From: an uncultured Lachnospiraceae bacterium
Lineage (GTDB): Bacteria; Bacillota; Clostridia; Lachnospirales; Lachnospiraceae
Direction: 5' to 3'
Length of the DNA stretch: 37,544 nt
Assembly: GCA_948470755.1 (NCBI GenBank)
Contig: CAOKPU010000031.1
Coordinates: forward strand, 1 to 37,544
Shown here: piece after piece, positions 8,471-16,600 of the stretch
How positions within the stretch are numbered: the stretch's first letter is position 1
Layout: each line of letters opens with the position of its first letter
Notes under the pieces: generated by a model
Databases searched by the model: none
What the model was told of the DNA's origin: nothing
What the model saw: only the letters and a program-made list of their open reading frames with translations
Translations under genes and position numbers: made by a program

Positions 8471-8502
8471 CCGCTGTAAAGCTGCGGCATGGGAGTTGGA
8501 TG
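8471..8502 (+). promoter_or_regulatory. Leader hairpin with degenerate RBS-like module before leuS
   Basis: CCGC (8471-8474) pairs with GCGG (8484-8487) around a loop containing AAA, followed by GCATGGGAGTTGGATG. This resembles the ATGGAGGTT modules at 35390 and 36934, but the ATG here is followed at once by a stop codon and leuS starts 55 bp further on. It may be a decayed copy of the module. Confidence 0.4.
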
Positions 8503-8555
8503 TAGAAGATATGTATGGATTAATGAAAGATTGAAGATAAAGGAGCAAATGAGAG

Positions 8556-10970
8556 ATGGCAGAACCATATAATCACAGAGAAGTGGAACTGAAGTGGCAG
8601 AAAATATGGGACGAGGAGAGGGCATTTGCGGTTTCCGGCGATTATTCCAAACCGAAATATTATGCGTTGGTGGAGTTTCCTTACCCATCGGGGCAGGGGC
8701 TTCACGTAGGGCATCCAAGACCGTATACTGCATTGGATATTGTGGCGAGGAAGAGGCGGATGCAGGGATATAATGTACTGTATCCTATGGGATGGGACGC
8801 TTTTGGGCTTCCTACGGAGAATTATGCAATCCAGAACCATATCCATCCGAAGATTGTTACGAAAAAAAATGTGGAGCGTTTTAAAGGGCAGCTTCATGCC
8901 CTTGGCTATTCTTTTGATTGGGAGCGGGAGATCAATACGACTGACCCAGGCTATTATAAATGGACGCAATGGATATTCCTTAAGCTGTTTAAGGCAGGGC
9001 TTGCCTATAAAAGCGAAATGCCGATCAACTGGTGTACTTCCTGTAAAGTAGGGCTTGCCAATGAAGAAGTGGTAAACGGCGTGTGCGAACGGTGTGGGTC
9101 GGAAGTTGTCCGTAAAGTAAAAAGCCAGTGGATGTTGAAGATTACCGAGTATGCGGATAAGCTGATTAAGGATCTGGACAGCGTAGACTATGTGGAACGG
9201 GTAAAAGTGTCCCAGAAAAACTGGATCGGTAAATCCGAGGGTGCGGAAGTTGATTTTAAAGTAAAAGATAAGGATGAAACGCTAAGGATTTATACGACAA
9301 GGCCGGATACGCTTTTTGGCGTCACTTATATGGTAGTGTCTCCGGAACATCCGATGATTGATAAGTATAAGGATGAGATAAAAAATTGGGATGAAGTGGT
9401 ATCTTACCGGGAGAGCGCGGCGCGAAAGTCGGATTTTGAACGTACGGAGCTGGCGAAGGATAAAACAGGCGTTGCAATTGACGGCTTATCGGCAGTTAAT
9501 CCGGTCAATGGGAAGGAAATCCCTATCTGGATTTCGGATTATGTGTTGATGACTTATGGAACGGGAGCCATTATGGCAGTCCCGGCCCATGATGAAAGGG
9601 ACTGGGAATTTGCCAAGAAGTTTGGGTTGCCGATTATCGAAGTAGTGGCAGGAAGCCCGGTGGGTGTGGAAGAAGCCGTTTATACGGATGTGTCGGAAGG
9701 CGTTCTTGTAAACTCGGATTTTTTGAACGGCCTGCATGTGGCGGAAGCAAAATCAAAAATAATTGAATTTTTAGTGGAAAAGGGGATTGGCGCAAAAAAG
9801 ACCAACTTTAAATTAAGGGACTGGGTATTTTCCAGACAAAGATACTGGGGAGAGCCGATTCCGATTGTGGAATGTGAAAAGTGTGGGTTTGTCCCGTTAA
9901 AGGAAAGCGAGCTGCCGTTGGAACTGCCGGAGGTGGAAAGCTATATGCCCACCGATAACGGGGAATCGCCGTTGGCGGCTATGACGGGCTGGGTGAATAC
10001 GGTATGCCCTTGCTGTGGCGGCCCGGCGAAAAGAGAGACGGATACAATGCCTCAATGGGCAGGGTCTTCTTGGTATTTCCTCCGTTATACGGATCCGAAA
10101 AACGAAAATGCCCTGGCCGGCAGGGAAGCACTGGAATATTGGATGCCGGTGGACTGGTATAATGGCGGGATGGAACATACGACGCTGCATCTGTTATATT
10201 CCCGGTTCTGGCATAAATTCCTGTATGATGAAAAAGTGGCGCCTTGCCCGGAACCTTACCAGAAGCGGACTTCCCATGGCATGATCCTTGGTTCCAACGG
10301 GGAGAAGATGAGCAAATCACGCGGGAATGTGGTGAATCCGGATGATATTGTCAGGGATTACGGAGCGGACACTCTTAGGACGTATGAAATGTTTATCGGT
10401 GCTTTTGAATTAAGCGCAGCCTGGTCCGAGGACGGGGTAAAAGGCTGTCGGCGTTTCCTGGAAAGGGTATGGAAGCTGCAGGATATCCTGACGGAAGGGG
10501 AAGGTTACAGCGCTGACTTGGAAACGAAGATGCATCAGACGATAAAAAAGGTCAGCAATGATTTTGAAAATCTGAAATATAATACGGCGATTGCGGCGAT
10601 GATGTCTTTGATCAACGACTTTTATAAGAAAAATGCGGTAACAAGAGGCGAATTCCGGACGCTTCTTTCCCTGTTGAACCCGGTAGCCCCCCATATTACG
10701 GAAGAATTGTGGGAACGCGTAGGCTTTGAAAGCAAGCTCTATCAGTCCGCATGGCCGGAGTATGAGGAGGAAAAGACGGTAGAGGCTACGGTGGAAATCG
10801 CTGTGCAGATTAACGGCAAGGTAAAAGCAGTGATCCGGACGGCGAGCGGCATTGGCAAAGAAGATGCGATTGCAGCCGGAAAAGAGGCTGTGGCGGATAA
10901 GATAACCGGGAATATTGTAAAAGAAATTTACGTTCCCGGAAGGCTCGTCAATCTTGTGGTGAAGCCATAG
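8556..10970 (+). CDS. leuS: Leucyl-tRNA synthetase
   Basis: Class I aminoacyl-tRNA synthetase charging tRNA-Leu. The 804-aa length fits bacterial LeuRS. The HIGH-type motif is HVGHPRPYT (about 50-58) and the KMSKS loop is [12 protein letters not shown] (about 582-593). A zinc-type Cys cluster, CTSC...CERC, lies near 160-182, and the CP1 editing domain spans roughly 220-420. The C-terminus ends in the usual small domain, [14 protein letters not shown] then [18 protein letters not shown] 8556 has AGGAG ten bases upstream. The gene has its own promoter and a strong hairpin after it. Although many Firmicutes leuS genes are T-box regulated, no AGGGTGGNACC-type sequence is present in this leader. 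Confidence 0.98.
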   Translation: MAEPYNHREVELKWQKIWDEERAFAVSGDYSKPKYYALVEFPYPSGQGLHVGHPRPYTALDIVARKRRMQGYNVLYPMGWDAFGLPTENYAIQNHIHPKIVTKKNVERFKGQLHALGYSFDWEREINTTDPGYYKWTQWIFLKLFKAGLAYKSEMPINWCTSCKVGLANEEVVNGVCERCGSEVVRKVKSQWMLKITEYADKLIKDLDSVDYVERVKVSQKNWIGKSEGAEVDFKVKDKDETLRIYTTRPDTLFGVTYMVVSPEHPMIDKYKDEIKNWDEVVSYRESAARKSDFERTELAKDKTGVAIDGLSAVNPVNGKEIPIWISDYVLMTYGTGAIMAVPAHDERDWEFAKKFGLPIIEVVAGSPVGVEEAVYTDVSEGVLVNSDFLNGLHVAEAKSKIIEFLVEKGIGAKKTNFKLRDWVFSRQRYWGEPIPIVECEKCGFVPLKESELPLELPEVESYMPTDNGESPLAAMTGWVNTVCPCCGGPAKRETDTMPQWAGSSWYFLRYTDPKNENALAGREALEYWMPVDWYNGGMEHTTLHLLYSRFWHKFLYDEKVAPCPEPYQKRTSHGMILGSNGEKMSKSRGNVVNPDDIVRDYGADTLRTYEMFIGAFELSAAWSEDGVKGCRRFLERVWKLQDILTEGEGYSADLETKMHQTIKKVSNDFENLKYNTAIAAMMSLINDFYKKNAVTRGEFRTLLSLLNPVAPHITEELWERVGFESKLYQSAWPEYEEEKTVEATVEIAVQINGKVKAVIRTASGIGKEDAIAAGKEAVADKITGNIVKEIYVPGRLVNLVVKP

Positions 10971-10977
10971 GATAAAT

Positions 10978-11014
10978 CCCCATATGGGAAGTTTACGGAA
11001 CTTCCTATATGGGG
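10978..11014. terminator. Bidirectional terminator between leuS and a convergent gene
   Basis: CCCCATAT (10978-10985) pairs with ATATGGGG (11007-11014), then a G-T wobble, then GGAAGTT with AACTTCC, giving a stem of about 16 bp with a five-base loop. T runs are weak on both sides. It sits exactly between the convergent stop codons, 8 and 14 bp away. Confidence 0.75.
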
Positions 11015-11027
11015 ACAAATAAAATAA

Positions 11028-11300
11028 TCATCTTTTTTTCTTCATGGACATCAGTTTATTGATTTTTTCAGTTTCTTCCGGTGTGGAATATTTACGTAAA
11101 GCGGCTACAATGGCCTCTATTTCCTGATCGCTGAAGGAGATATTCTGATGTCTGCCTTTTTGGGCTATGGACATTAGAAAAGGAAGCATCTGTTCTTTTT
11201 TCAGGTTTTGGCTTTCAAAGACCAGCGTTTGAAGAAACTGTAGTTTTGCCTGATCAATGCCTGCCACTAAAGGGTCATTCATCCATTTGTTCTGGTTCAT
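11028..11300 (-). CDS. Small conserved-looking protein of unknown function, second of a pair
   Basis: A 90-aa, predominantly helical and highly charged protein ending MKKKR; the family is not recognised. The middle reads SFSDQEIEAIVAALRKY, and a short helix follows from the TPEETEKIN segment. ATG 11300 was chosen because GGAGG lies about 11 bases upstream; a start at 11327 would add nine residues and lacks a good site. Its start overlaps the end of the upstream gene by 26 bp, so translation is probably coupled and the two products may act together. It has no signal peptide or membrane segment. It ends just before the hairpin shared with leuS. Confidence 0.7.
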   Translation of the reverse strand: MNQNKWMNDPLVAGIDQAKLQFLQTLVFESQNLKKEQMLPFLMSIAQKGRHQNISFSDQEIEAIVAALRKYSTPEETEKINKLMSMKKKR

Positions 11301-11850
11301 GTGTGTTATTACCTCCAAACATTTCAAACATGGCTTTTTGTTCAGGGGAAAGCATTCCCATGAGCATTTCCATCATTCCATTGTTCTGATTGTTGCTGCT
11401 GCCGGAAAGATCAATGCCCGATCCGTCCGGATGATCCGGGGGATTGCCGGAAGAAAGGATGCTGCCTAAGCCTTCCGGGAAAAAGTCCGGGGCGAAATCT
11501 TTCATCATTTCCATTGTGCGGCTCATTTCTTTGTACATCTCTATAGAACGGAAAAGATCGGCGATCTGCCCAAGCTTTTTTTTCTCTTCCCCGTTACAAA
11601 AAGGAAGAAGTTCGGAACAAATTTTATGGATATTGAATTCTTCCTTGTGAAAGGAACAGCCGCTTAATTCATAAGAATGAGAATTGCATTGGTCAAGGGT
11701 ATGGCGGAATTCCAGATATTTGATAAAGACAGCAAGTTTTTTGCGTTCTGCCTCATCAAAATAGGGCATTAAAATTTTTAGCATTTGTATATGATTGTTC
11801 GTATATAATGTATCAAAGGCAATGATTTTGCCCTGTTCGTCTTTTTCCAT
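11275..11850 (-). CDS. Protein of unknown function, first of an overlapping pair
   Basis: A 191-aa cytoplasmic-looking protein. The N-terminal 115 residues look helical and contain cysteines at LDQCNSH, SGCSFH, HKICSE and PFCNGE, a spacing that could bind metal, though no named motif is matched. The C-terminal 60 residues hold a Gly/Asn/Ser-rich linker and then a Met-rich helix, MMEMLMGMLSPEQKAMFEMF. I do not recognise the family. The start at 11850 has only a weak AAGGGA site. It is followed by the overlapping 90-aa gene, suggesting a two-gene unit, and the small Cys-rich gene lies upstream behind a hairpin. Confidence 0.72.
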   Translation of the reverse strand: MEKDEQGKIIAFDTLYTNNHIQMLKILMPYFDEAERKKLAVFIKYLEFRHTLDQCNSHSYELSGCSFHKEEFNIHKICSELLPFCNGEEKKKLGQIADLFRSIEMYKEMSRTMEMMKDFAPDFFPEGLGSILSSGNPPDHPDGSGIDLSGSSNNQNNGMMEMLMGMLSPEQKAMFEMFGGNNTHEPEQMDE

Positions 11851-11955
11851 AGAAATCCCTTAACCCCATTTGCTTTTTAAATCTTATGTATAGGTAAAAT
11901 AAAATATACTCCTTTCCGGCGCCATATGCGTTAAAAGCTTTTGCCCTCTTTAAGA

Positions 11956-11983
11956 GAAAATAGGCTCAAAAGAGCCTATTTTC
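11956..11983. terminator. Perfect 12-bp hairpin after the Cys-rich gene
   Basis: GAAAATAGGCTC (11956-11967) pairs perfectly with GAGCCTATTTTC (11972-11983) around AAAA. It lies 23 bp beyond the stop of the minus-strand Cys-rich gene and probably ends its transcript. The A/T base of the stem supplies short T runs on either strand. Confidence 0.7.
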
Positions 11984-12005
11984 AAGATGTGGACCAGCCT
12001 AAGCT

Positions 12006-12236
12006 TTAGAAAGAATTTCCGCAGCAGCAGAGAAGAAGAAGAATCCAGATGATACTGTCGCATCCGCAGCCGGAATTGTTGCCGCCAAAAAGGCCGCCGC
12101 CGAACCCACAGCCGTCGCTGCTGTCGCCGCCGTTGCAGCAGGAAAGCAGGATAAGGATCCAAAGAATAGAATTACATCCGCAGCCGGATCTGTTGCTATT
12201 GCCGCAGCCGCAGTTTGTTGCTGTTAAATCACTCAT
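12006..12236 (-). CDS. Cys/Gly-rich small protein ('chorion-class high-cysteine' type)
   Basis: A 76-aa protein with 12 cysteines. It consists of two imperfect copies of one unit: GCGCNSILWILILLSCCN (about 18-35) and GCGCDSIIWILLLLCCCGN (about 56-74). Each has a CxC pair, a short very hydrophobic stretch of about ten residues, and a Cys cluster, separated by a Gly-rich linker. Small clostridial proteins of this look are often labelled 'chorion class high-cysteine HCB protein', a similarity name without functional meaning. The start is well supported: GGAGG lies seven bases before ATG 12236. The hydrophobic stretches are short for membrane spans. The pattern would suit a disulfide-crosslinked or coat-associated protein, but that is inference. 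Confidence 0.8.
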   Translation of the reverse strand: MSDLTATNCGCGNSNRSGCGCNSILWILILLSCCNGGDSSDGCGFGGGLFGGNNSGCGCDSIIWILLLLCCCGNSF

Positions 12237-12270
12237 AGTGTTGCCTCCAAAGTTATTTTATTTATGGTTT

Positions 12271-12297
12271 ATACTATGTGGGATGGCTTGCCAGTGT
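12271..12297 (-). promoter_or_regulatory. Possible mother-cell (sigma-K/E-like) promoter of the Cys-rich gene
   Basis: On the minus strand CATAGTAT (12278-12271) matches the -10 pattern CATANNNT, with AC (12297-12296) 17 bp upstream, 35 bp before the start codon. The match is short and could be chance; no convincing sigma-A promoter was seen in its place. Confidence 0.25.
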
Positions 12298-12361
12298 TTC
12301 CCATATAAGAAATAAATTTTGAAAAAATTTTAAAAATATGCTACAATATATGGACAAAATA

Positions 12362-12390
12362 CTTGAATTAATTTCAAGGTATAGTAAAAT
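12362..12390 (+). promoter_or_regulatory. Promoter of the sortase-LRR locus with overlapping palindrome
   Basis: TTGAAT (12363-12368) and TAAAAT (12385-12390) are spaced by 16 bp. The -35 box lies inside an inverted repeat, CTTGAA (12362-12367) and TTCAAG (12373-12378), separated by five bases, which would suit a repressor or activator site. The surrounding 12237-12473 is very AT-rich and otherwise empty. Confidence 0.45.
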
Positions 12391-12473
12391 AAATTATATA
12401 TGCAATTTGGATAGATGGAAAATTGTGCATATACATATGGTAAGGAATAGGTTGCATGAAGGAGAATCAGGAA

Positions 12474-13655
12474 ATGGCGGAGGGTCATATAGTTGCGGGG
12501 AGGAGATTCCGCACTAAGACGGATTATGAGGCTGCCTTGAGGGACAAAAAGAAAATAGATAAGATTTGTTCTGAATTTGATTTAAAGGATCCGAAAGCAG
12601 TGCTGGAACTGTATGGGAAGCTGAAAGCCGGCGATTACCGTTTTGAGACGATGGTAGGCAATGATTTTGACGATAAGGTTTTTGAAATGGCCGAACGGCT
12701 GCAGCATGGCGGGACGGAAGACAAAGCAGGCCGGAGAAAGAAAGGTAAAAAAGGGGAGGGAAAGGATGCCCAAAAGAAAGGGAGCGGGCAGGAAAAGAAG
12801 AAGGACGCGGTATCTTTGAAAGATATGGATGAGGATATGCAGCGGGAAGTGGCCGCATTGTTAAAGATAAGAGACAGGAGGCGCAGGATTTTACTGACGC
12901 TTTGCGCAGCCGGGGCAGTCATATGTTTTGGATATTTTGCCGCTTATTATTATCGGGCGGAAAAAACAGATAATGATTATGGGCAGCTTGCGGAGCTGAA
13001 AAACAGCGATGTGCTTGCAGATACGAAAGAAGAAGCGATCGTTGTGCGGGGGCGTGAGGAAGAAATAGAGTTGCCGGATGTTCTGAATGAATATAAAACA
13101 TTATATAATAAGAACAAAAGGCTAATCGGATGGTTGAAAATTGACGATACAATAATAGACTATCCGGTGATGCAGACAAGCAACAACGAATATTATCTGG
13201 ATCATAATTTTAATCAGGAAAAGGATAGCAATGGCAGTATTTTCATGGATGCATCGTGCAAGGCGTATCCACGATCACAGAATCTGATATTATATGGGCA
13301 TCATATGAGATCGGGGAAGATGTTCGGCGATTTGGAAAAATACGCCAAAGAATCGTATTATAAGGAACATAGCGTGATCCAGTTCGATACTATATATGAA
13401 AAGAGCGTTTATCAGGTGATGTATGTATTTAGGACGAAGGTTCTTAAGGAAAATGAAATAGCTTTTAAGTATTATCAGTTTATAGATGCTTATTCCGGGG
13501 AAGAATTCAATTCTTATATGAAGGAAATGGCGGGGATGTCTTTATATGATACCGGGATAACGGCGGAGTATGGCGATGAACTGTTGACATTGTCTACTTG
13601 CGATCATTCGCAGACGGATGGAAGGTTTGTGGTGGTGGCGAAGAGGGTCCAGTAA
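12474..13655 (+). CDS. Class B sortase with long cytoplasmic N-terminal region
   Basis: A membrane transpeptidase that cleaves a C-terminal sorting signal and joins the protein to the cell wall. The C-terminal catalytic domain has LYGHHM (catalytic His about 276), LSTC (catalytic Cys about 376) and DGRFVVVAKR (Arg about 384), with the spacing and IDYPVMQ..YYLDHNF region of class B enzymes. Unusually, about 138 residues, including a Lys/Gly-rich stretch, precede the single membrane segment (about 139-160), so a charged cytoplasmic domain is present. ATG 12474 has AAGGAG nine bases upstream; an alternative ATG at 12456 would add six residues with a weaker site. The next gene, 36 bp downstream, encodes the likely substrate. 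Confidence 0.92.
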   Translation: MAEGHIVAGRRFRTKTDYEAALRDKKKIDKICSEFDLKDPKAVLELYGKLKAGDYRFETMVGNDFDDKVFEMAERLQHGGTEDKAGRRKKGKKGEGKDAQKKGSGQEKKKDAVSLKDMDEDMQREVAALLKIRDRRRRILLTLCAAGAVICFGYFAAYYYRAEKTDNDYGQLAELKNSDVLADTKEEAIVVRGREEEIELPDVLNEYKTLYNKNKRLIGWLKIDDTIIDYPVMQTSNNEYYLDHNFNQEKDSNGSIFMDASCKAYPRSQNLILYGHHMRSGKMFGDLEKYAKESYYKEHSVIQFDTIYEKSVYQVMYVFRTKVLKENEIAFKYYQFIDAYSGEEFNSYMKEMAGMSLYDTGITAEYGDELLTLSTCDHSQTDGRFVVVAKRVQ

Positions 13656-13691
13656 TAAATAGTTATAGCTTTACGATGGAGGAGAGCGGAA

Positions 13692-16600
13692 ATGGCTAAG
13701 GGTAAGAAGACAAAAAAGAAAAATTGGAGATTAAGAAGGCAGCTACGTAAGACGCTAGGCTGTTTATTCATGATCTCGGCGCTGATAGTGACTGCGATTC
13801 CGGTGCAGCCGACAGAAGCAAGCGGCGGGGCGGATGGATGGGAGGACGGAGCGGATCTGTGGATAACTTCCCGAGATCTTCCTGTGGACATTAAAGGCGA
13901 TAAAACGGAAATTGTATATTATACAAGGGATGGCTTATTCCGGTTTGCCTTTGTAAGCAGCCCGGAAAACCCTACGAATAAGATAGCGGTGATTGGCGGA
14001 TATGATTCCAGATATCTGGAAGGAGGCAAGCTGTCCATCCCAAATGTGGTGGATGGATTTATACAGTATACAGACGCCCTTGGGACGGATAAGGGGTTTG
14101 TGGCTGCCAGCAAAAACGGGTCGCCGTTGTTTTATAAGCCGGTGGTAACGACAAAAGAAACGGTTGTAGTGGATAATGGTTATGAGATCGCCCGGGATGA
14201 AGAAGGGAATATGCTGATGAAACCGGACGGAAGCGGATGGGAGATGGTGCCGAATATTACGGAAGAGACGAGGACAATAACCCGCGCCGCTGATGAATAC
14301 GTGCCGTGCTGGGCGACGGATTACGATAAATGGCATGATGAATCCACTGGTGAAGACGTCCAGTTATATTATAAGGATCCGGCAGACGGACAGTACAAAG
14401 AATGTACGGGCAATGAAGTGAGGATCAGGGATGCGGATGTAAGGTATATTTCCGGCAAGGCAGTGGAAGTTGTCGTGCAGAATGCAAACCAGCCCAACGA
14501 AAAGCATGTTTGGGGCGGAGCTGGGGGAGCAAGCCCTGCGGTGAAGGCCGGGGTAACCGTGGATGCGAACGGTAATCCTACATGTACCGGTGTATTTGCA
14601 GGATCGAAAGGCGCGAACATTACTTCATTGACAGTAGGCGCAAAATTACAGGGGATTGGCGATTATGCTTTTTATGGATGTACCAACCTGTCTACGATTG
14701 ACTTAAAAAACGGTTTGCAGATTCTCGGCAACCATAGTTTCGAGAACTGCACCCGTATGTCTACGGTGAACATTGAACCGAATGCGGCAGTACAGGTGCT
14801 TGGGGATCACGCTTTTGCAGGATGCAGGGGGCTGACAGAGTTTGCAATCCCTCATGCGCTGGAGGCGATCGGGGATTTTTGCTTTAAAAACTGCATACGT
14901 CTGGAAAATATACAGCTAAAGCCTCAGACCGGTTCCAACAGCCTTAGGCGGATCGGCTATAAGGCGTTTGAGAATTGTGAGTCTTTAAAAGCGCTGGATC
15001 TTCCGGATACTTATGATGGTGCGGATAAGAATAATAAAGAGTATTTCCATTTGTCTACGGTGAAGGGATGCAGTTCACTGGAACGTATTTCCACATCCAG
15101 CAAGTCAATGGATCTTGTGACAGATGAGACTGTGGATGGATCAAGCTATACTTTTGAGGCTTTTAAAAAAGATATGCCGGAAACTTTTTATGTGGAAGGG
15201 CCAGGCTATCTGACAAGCGTAAGTGAAGATAAGAGCAATAGGACCCCTGTGCATGTAACGGCTAATACACAGCATATTGCATTCAGTTATCTGGAATATT
15301 CTCCGAACCCGGGAAAGTATGAAATCGTAGATTATGCCAGAGATGGCGCGGATAACCTGTTAAATGACCCTGGCAATGAGGTGGAACTTGTTTTTGCGGT
15401 CAATAAGGCACAGCAGCTTACGGATTTTGAAATATGGGGGGATTGGAAGCTGGCGGCGAATATTGTGCTTCCGGAACAGATTGGGCCGTATGGAGTGCTT
15501 GAAATCAATGAGGGCAGTTTCAGCGATAACTGTTATGTGAAAAAAATCACGCTGCCCAGCAGGCTGGAAATGATCAATAACAATGCGTTCCGGGGATGTC
15601 ACAGGTTAAAACATATTATTTTTAATGATACGACAAGTATTATATCAATCGGGGACGGGGCGTTTGACACCCAGGTGGCTTCAACGGTCCCTATGCATAC
15701 CTGCGGAGAGGCCTTGGAGGCGGAGCCTTATTTGAGCTTTTCGGGTACAATAGCGGATTCGGAAGGAAAAATGACGGAACCCTATAAGTATGCCATGAAC
15801 CGCAACAGCAATATTAACGAGGGCGAGCAGCCGACTACCTATATTACTTATTACAGCGGGTGGCCGACTAACCTTACGGTCCAGTACAATAGAGGGACCG
15901 GAATGGCGGAACTGGTAGGATATCCTACCAGGGAAGAGATTAAAAATGGTTTTTCAGCGGATCCTACAGATCCCCGGACGGAAAATGGTTATAAATACCC
16001 TTATATCACTAAGGCAAGGTCAGATGCTGCATCCGGCGGAGCAGGAGGCATGGATGCCGTAGATAAATATAACGAATGGAAAAACAACGGCGGAGCGGAA
16101 CCTACGGAAGAAGAACGGGCGGTTGCGGAGTCCGCAGTGTTTAATATGGTTATTCCGAATGGGGTAACGGCAATTAAGTCCGGATTGTTTTCCGGTATTA
16201 TCCCTTCTCAGGTTAAGGGCAATCTTCCGGAGACGCCGGCGCAGAAGAACGATGACGTAAAGTCTATTACGTTGATGAGCATAGAAACGGTGGAACCTTA
16301 TACATTTGCAAATCTGGAAAGCCTGGAAACCTTTAATATGAACGGAGGGAGTACGCTGGGCGATTATGCGTTGTATAACAGCAATAAGCTGAAGGATGTT
16401 TCGGTAGGCCCCAGCGTAACTACCTTAGGAACCCGTCCTTTCCGGGGGTGCGATATATTGGAAAATGTAAATTTTGACCCGGAAGGCACTTTTAGATGTA
16501 CAAATGCCATTATCTTTGAAAAAGAGGCCGGAGCGGAAGGGGCAAATACAGCAGTAGTGCAGTGTCTGGAAACAAGAGGCGCGACTACAGGTACGACTAC

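Noticed and set aside
8149..8555. T-box leader expected before leuS in a Firmicute
   Set aside because: No AGGGTGGNACC-like antiterminator sequence, no specifier-loop pattern, and the leader from the predicted start is too short.
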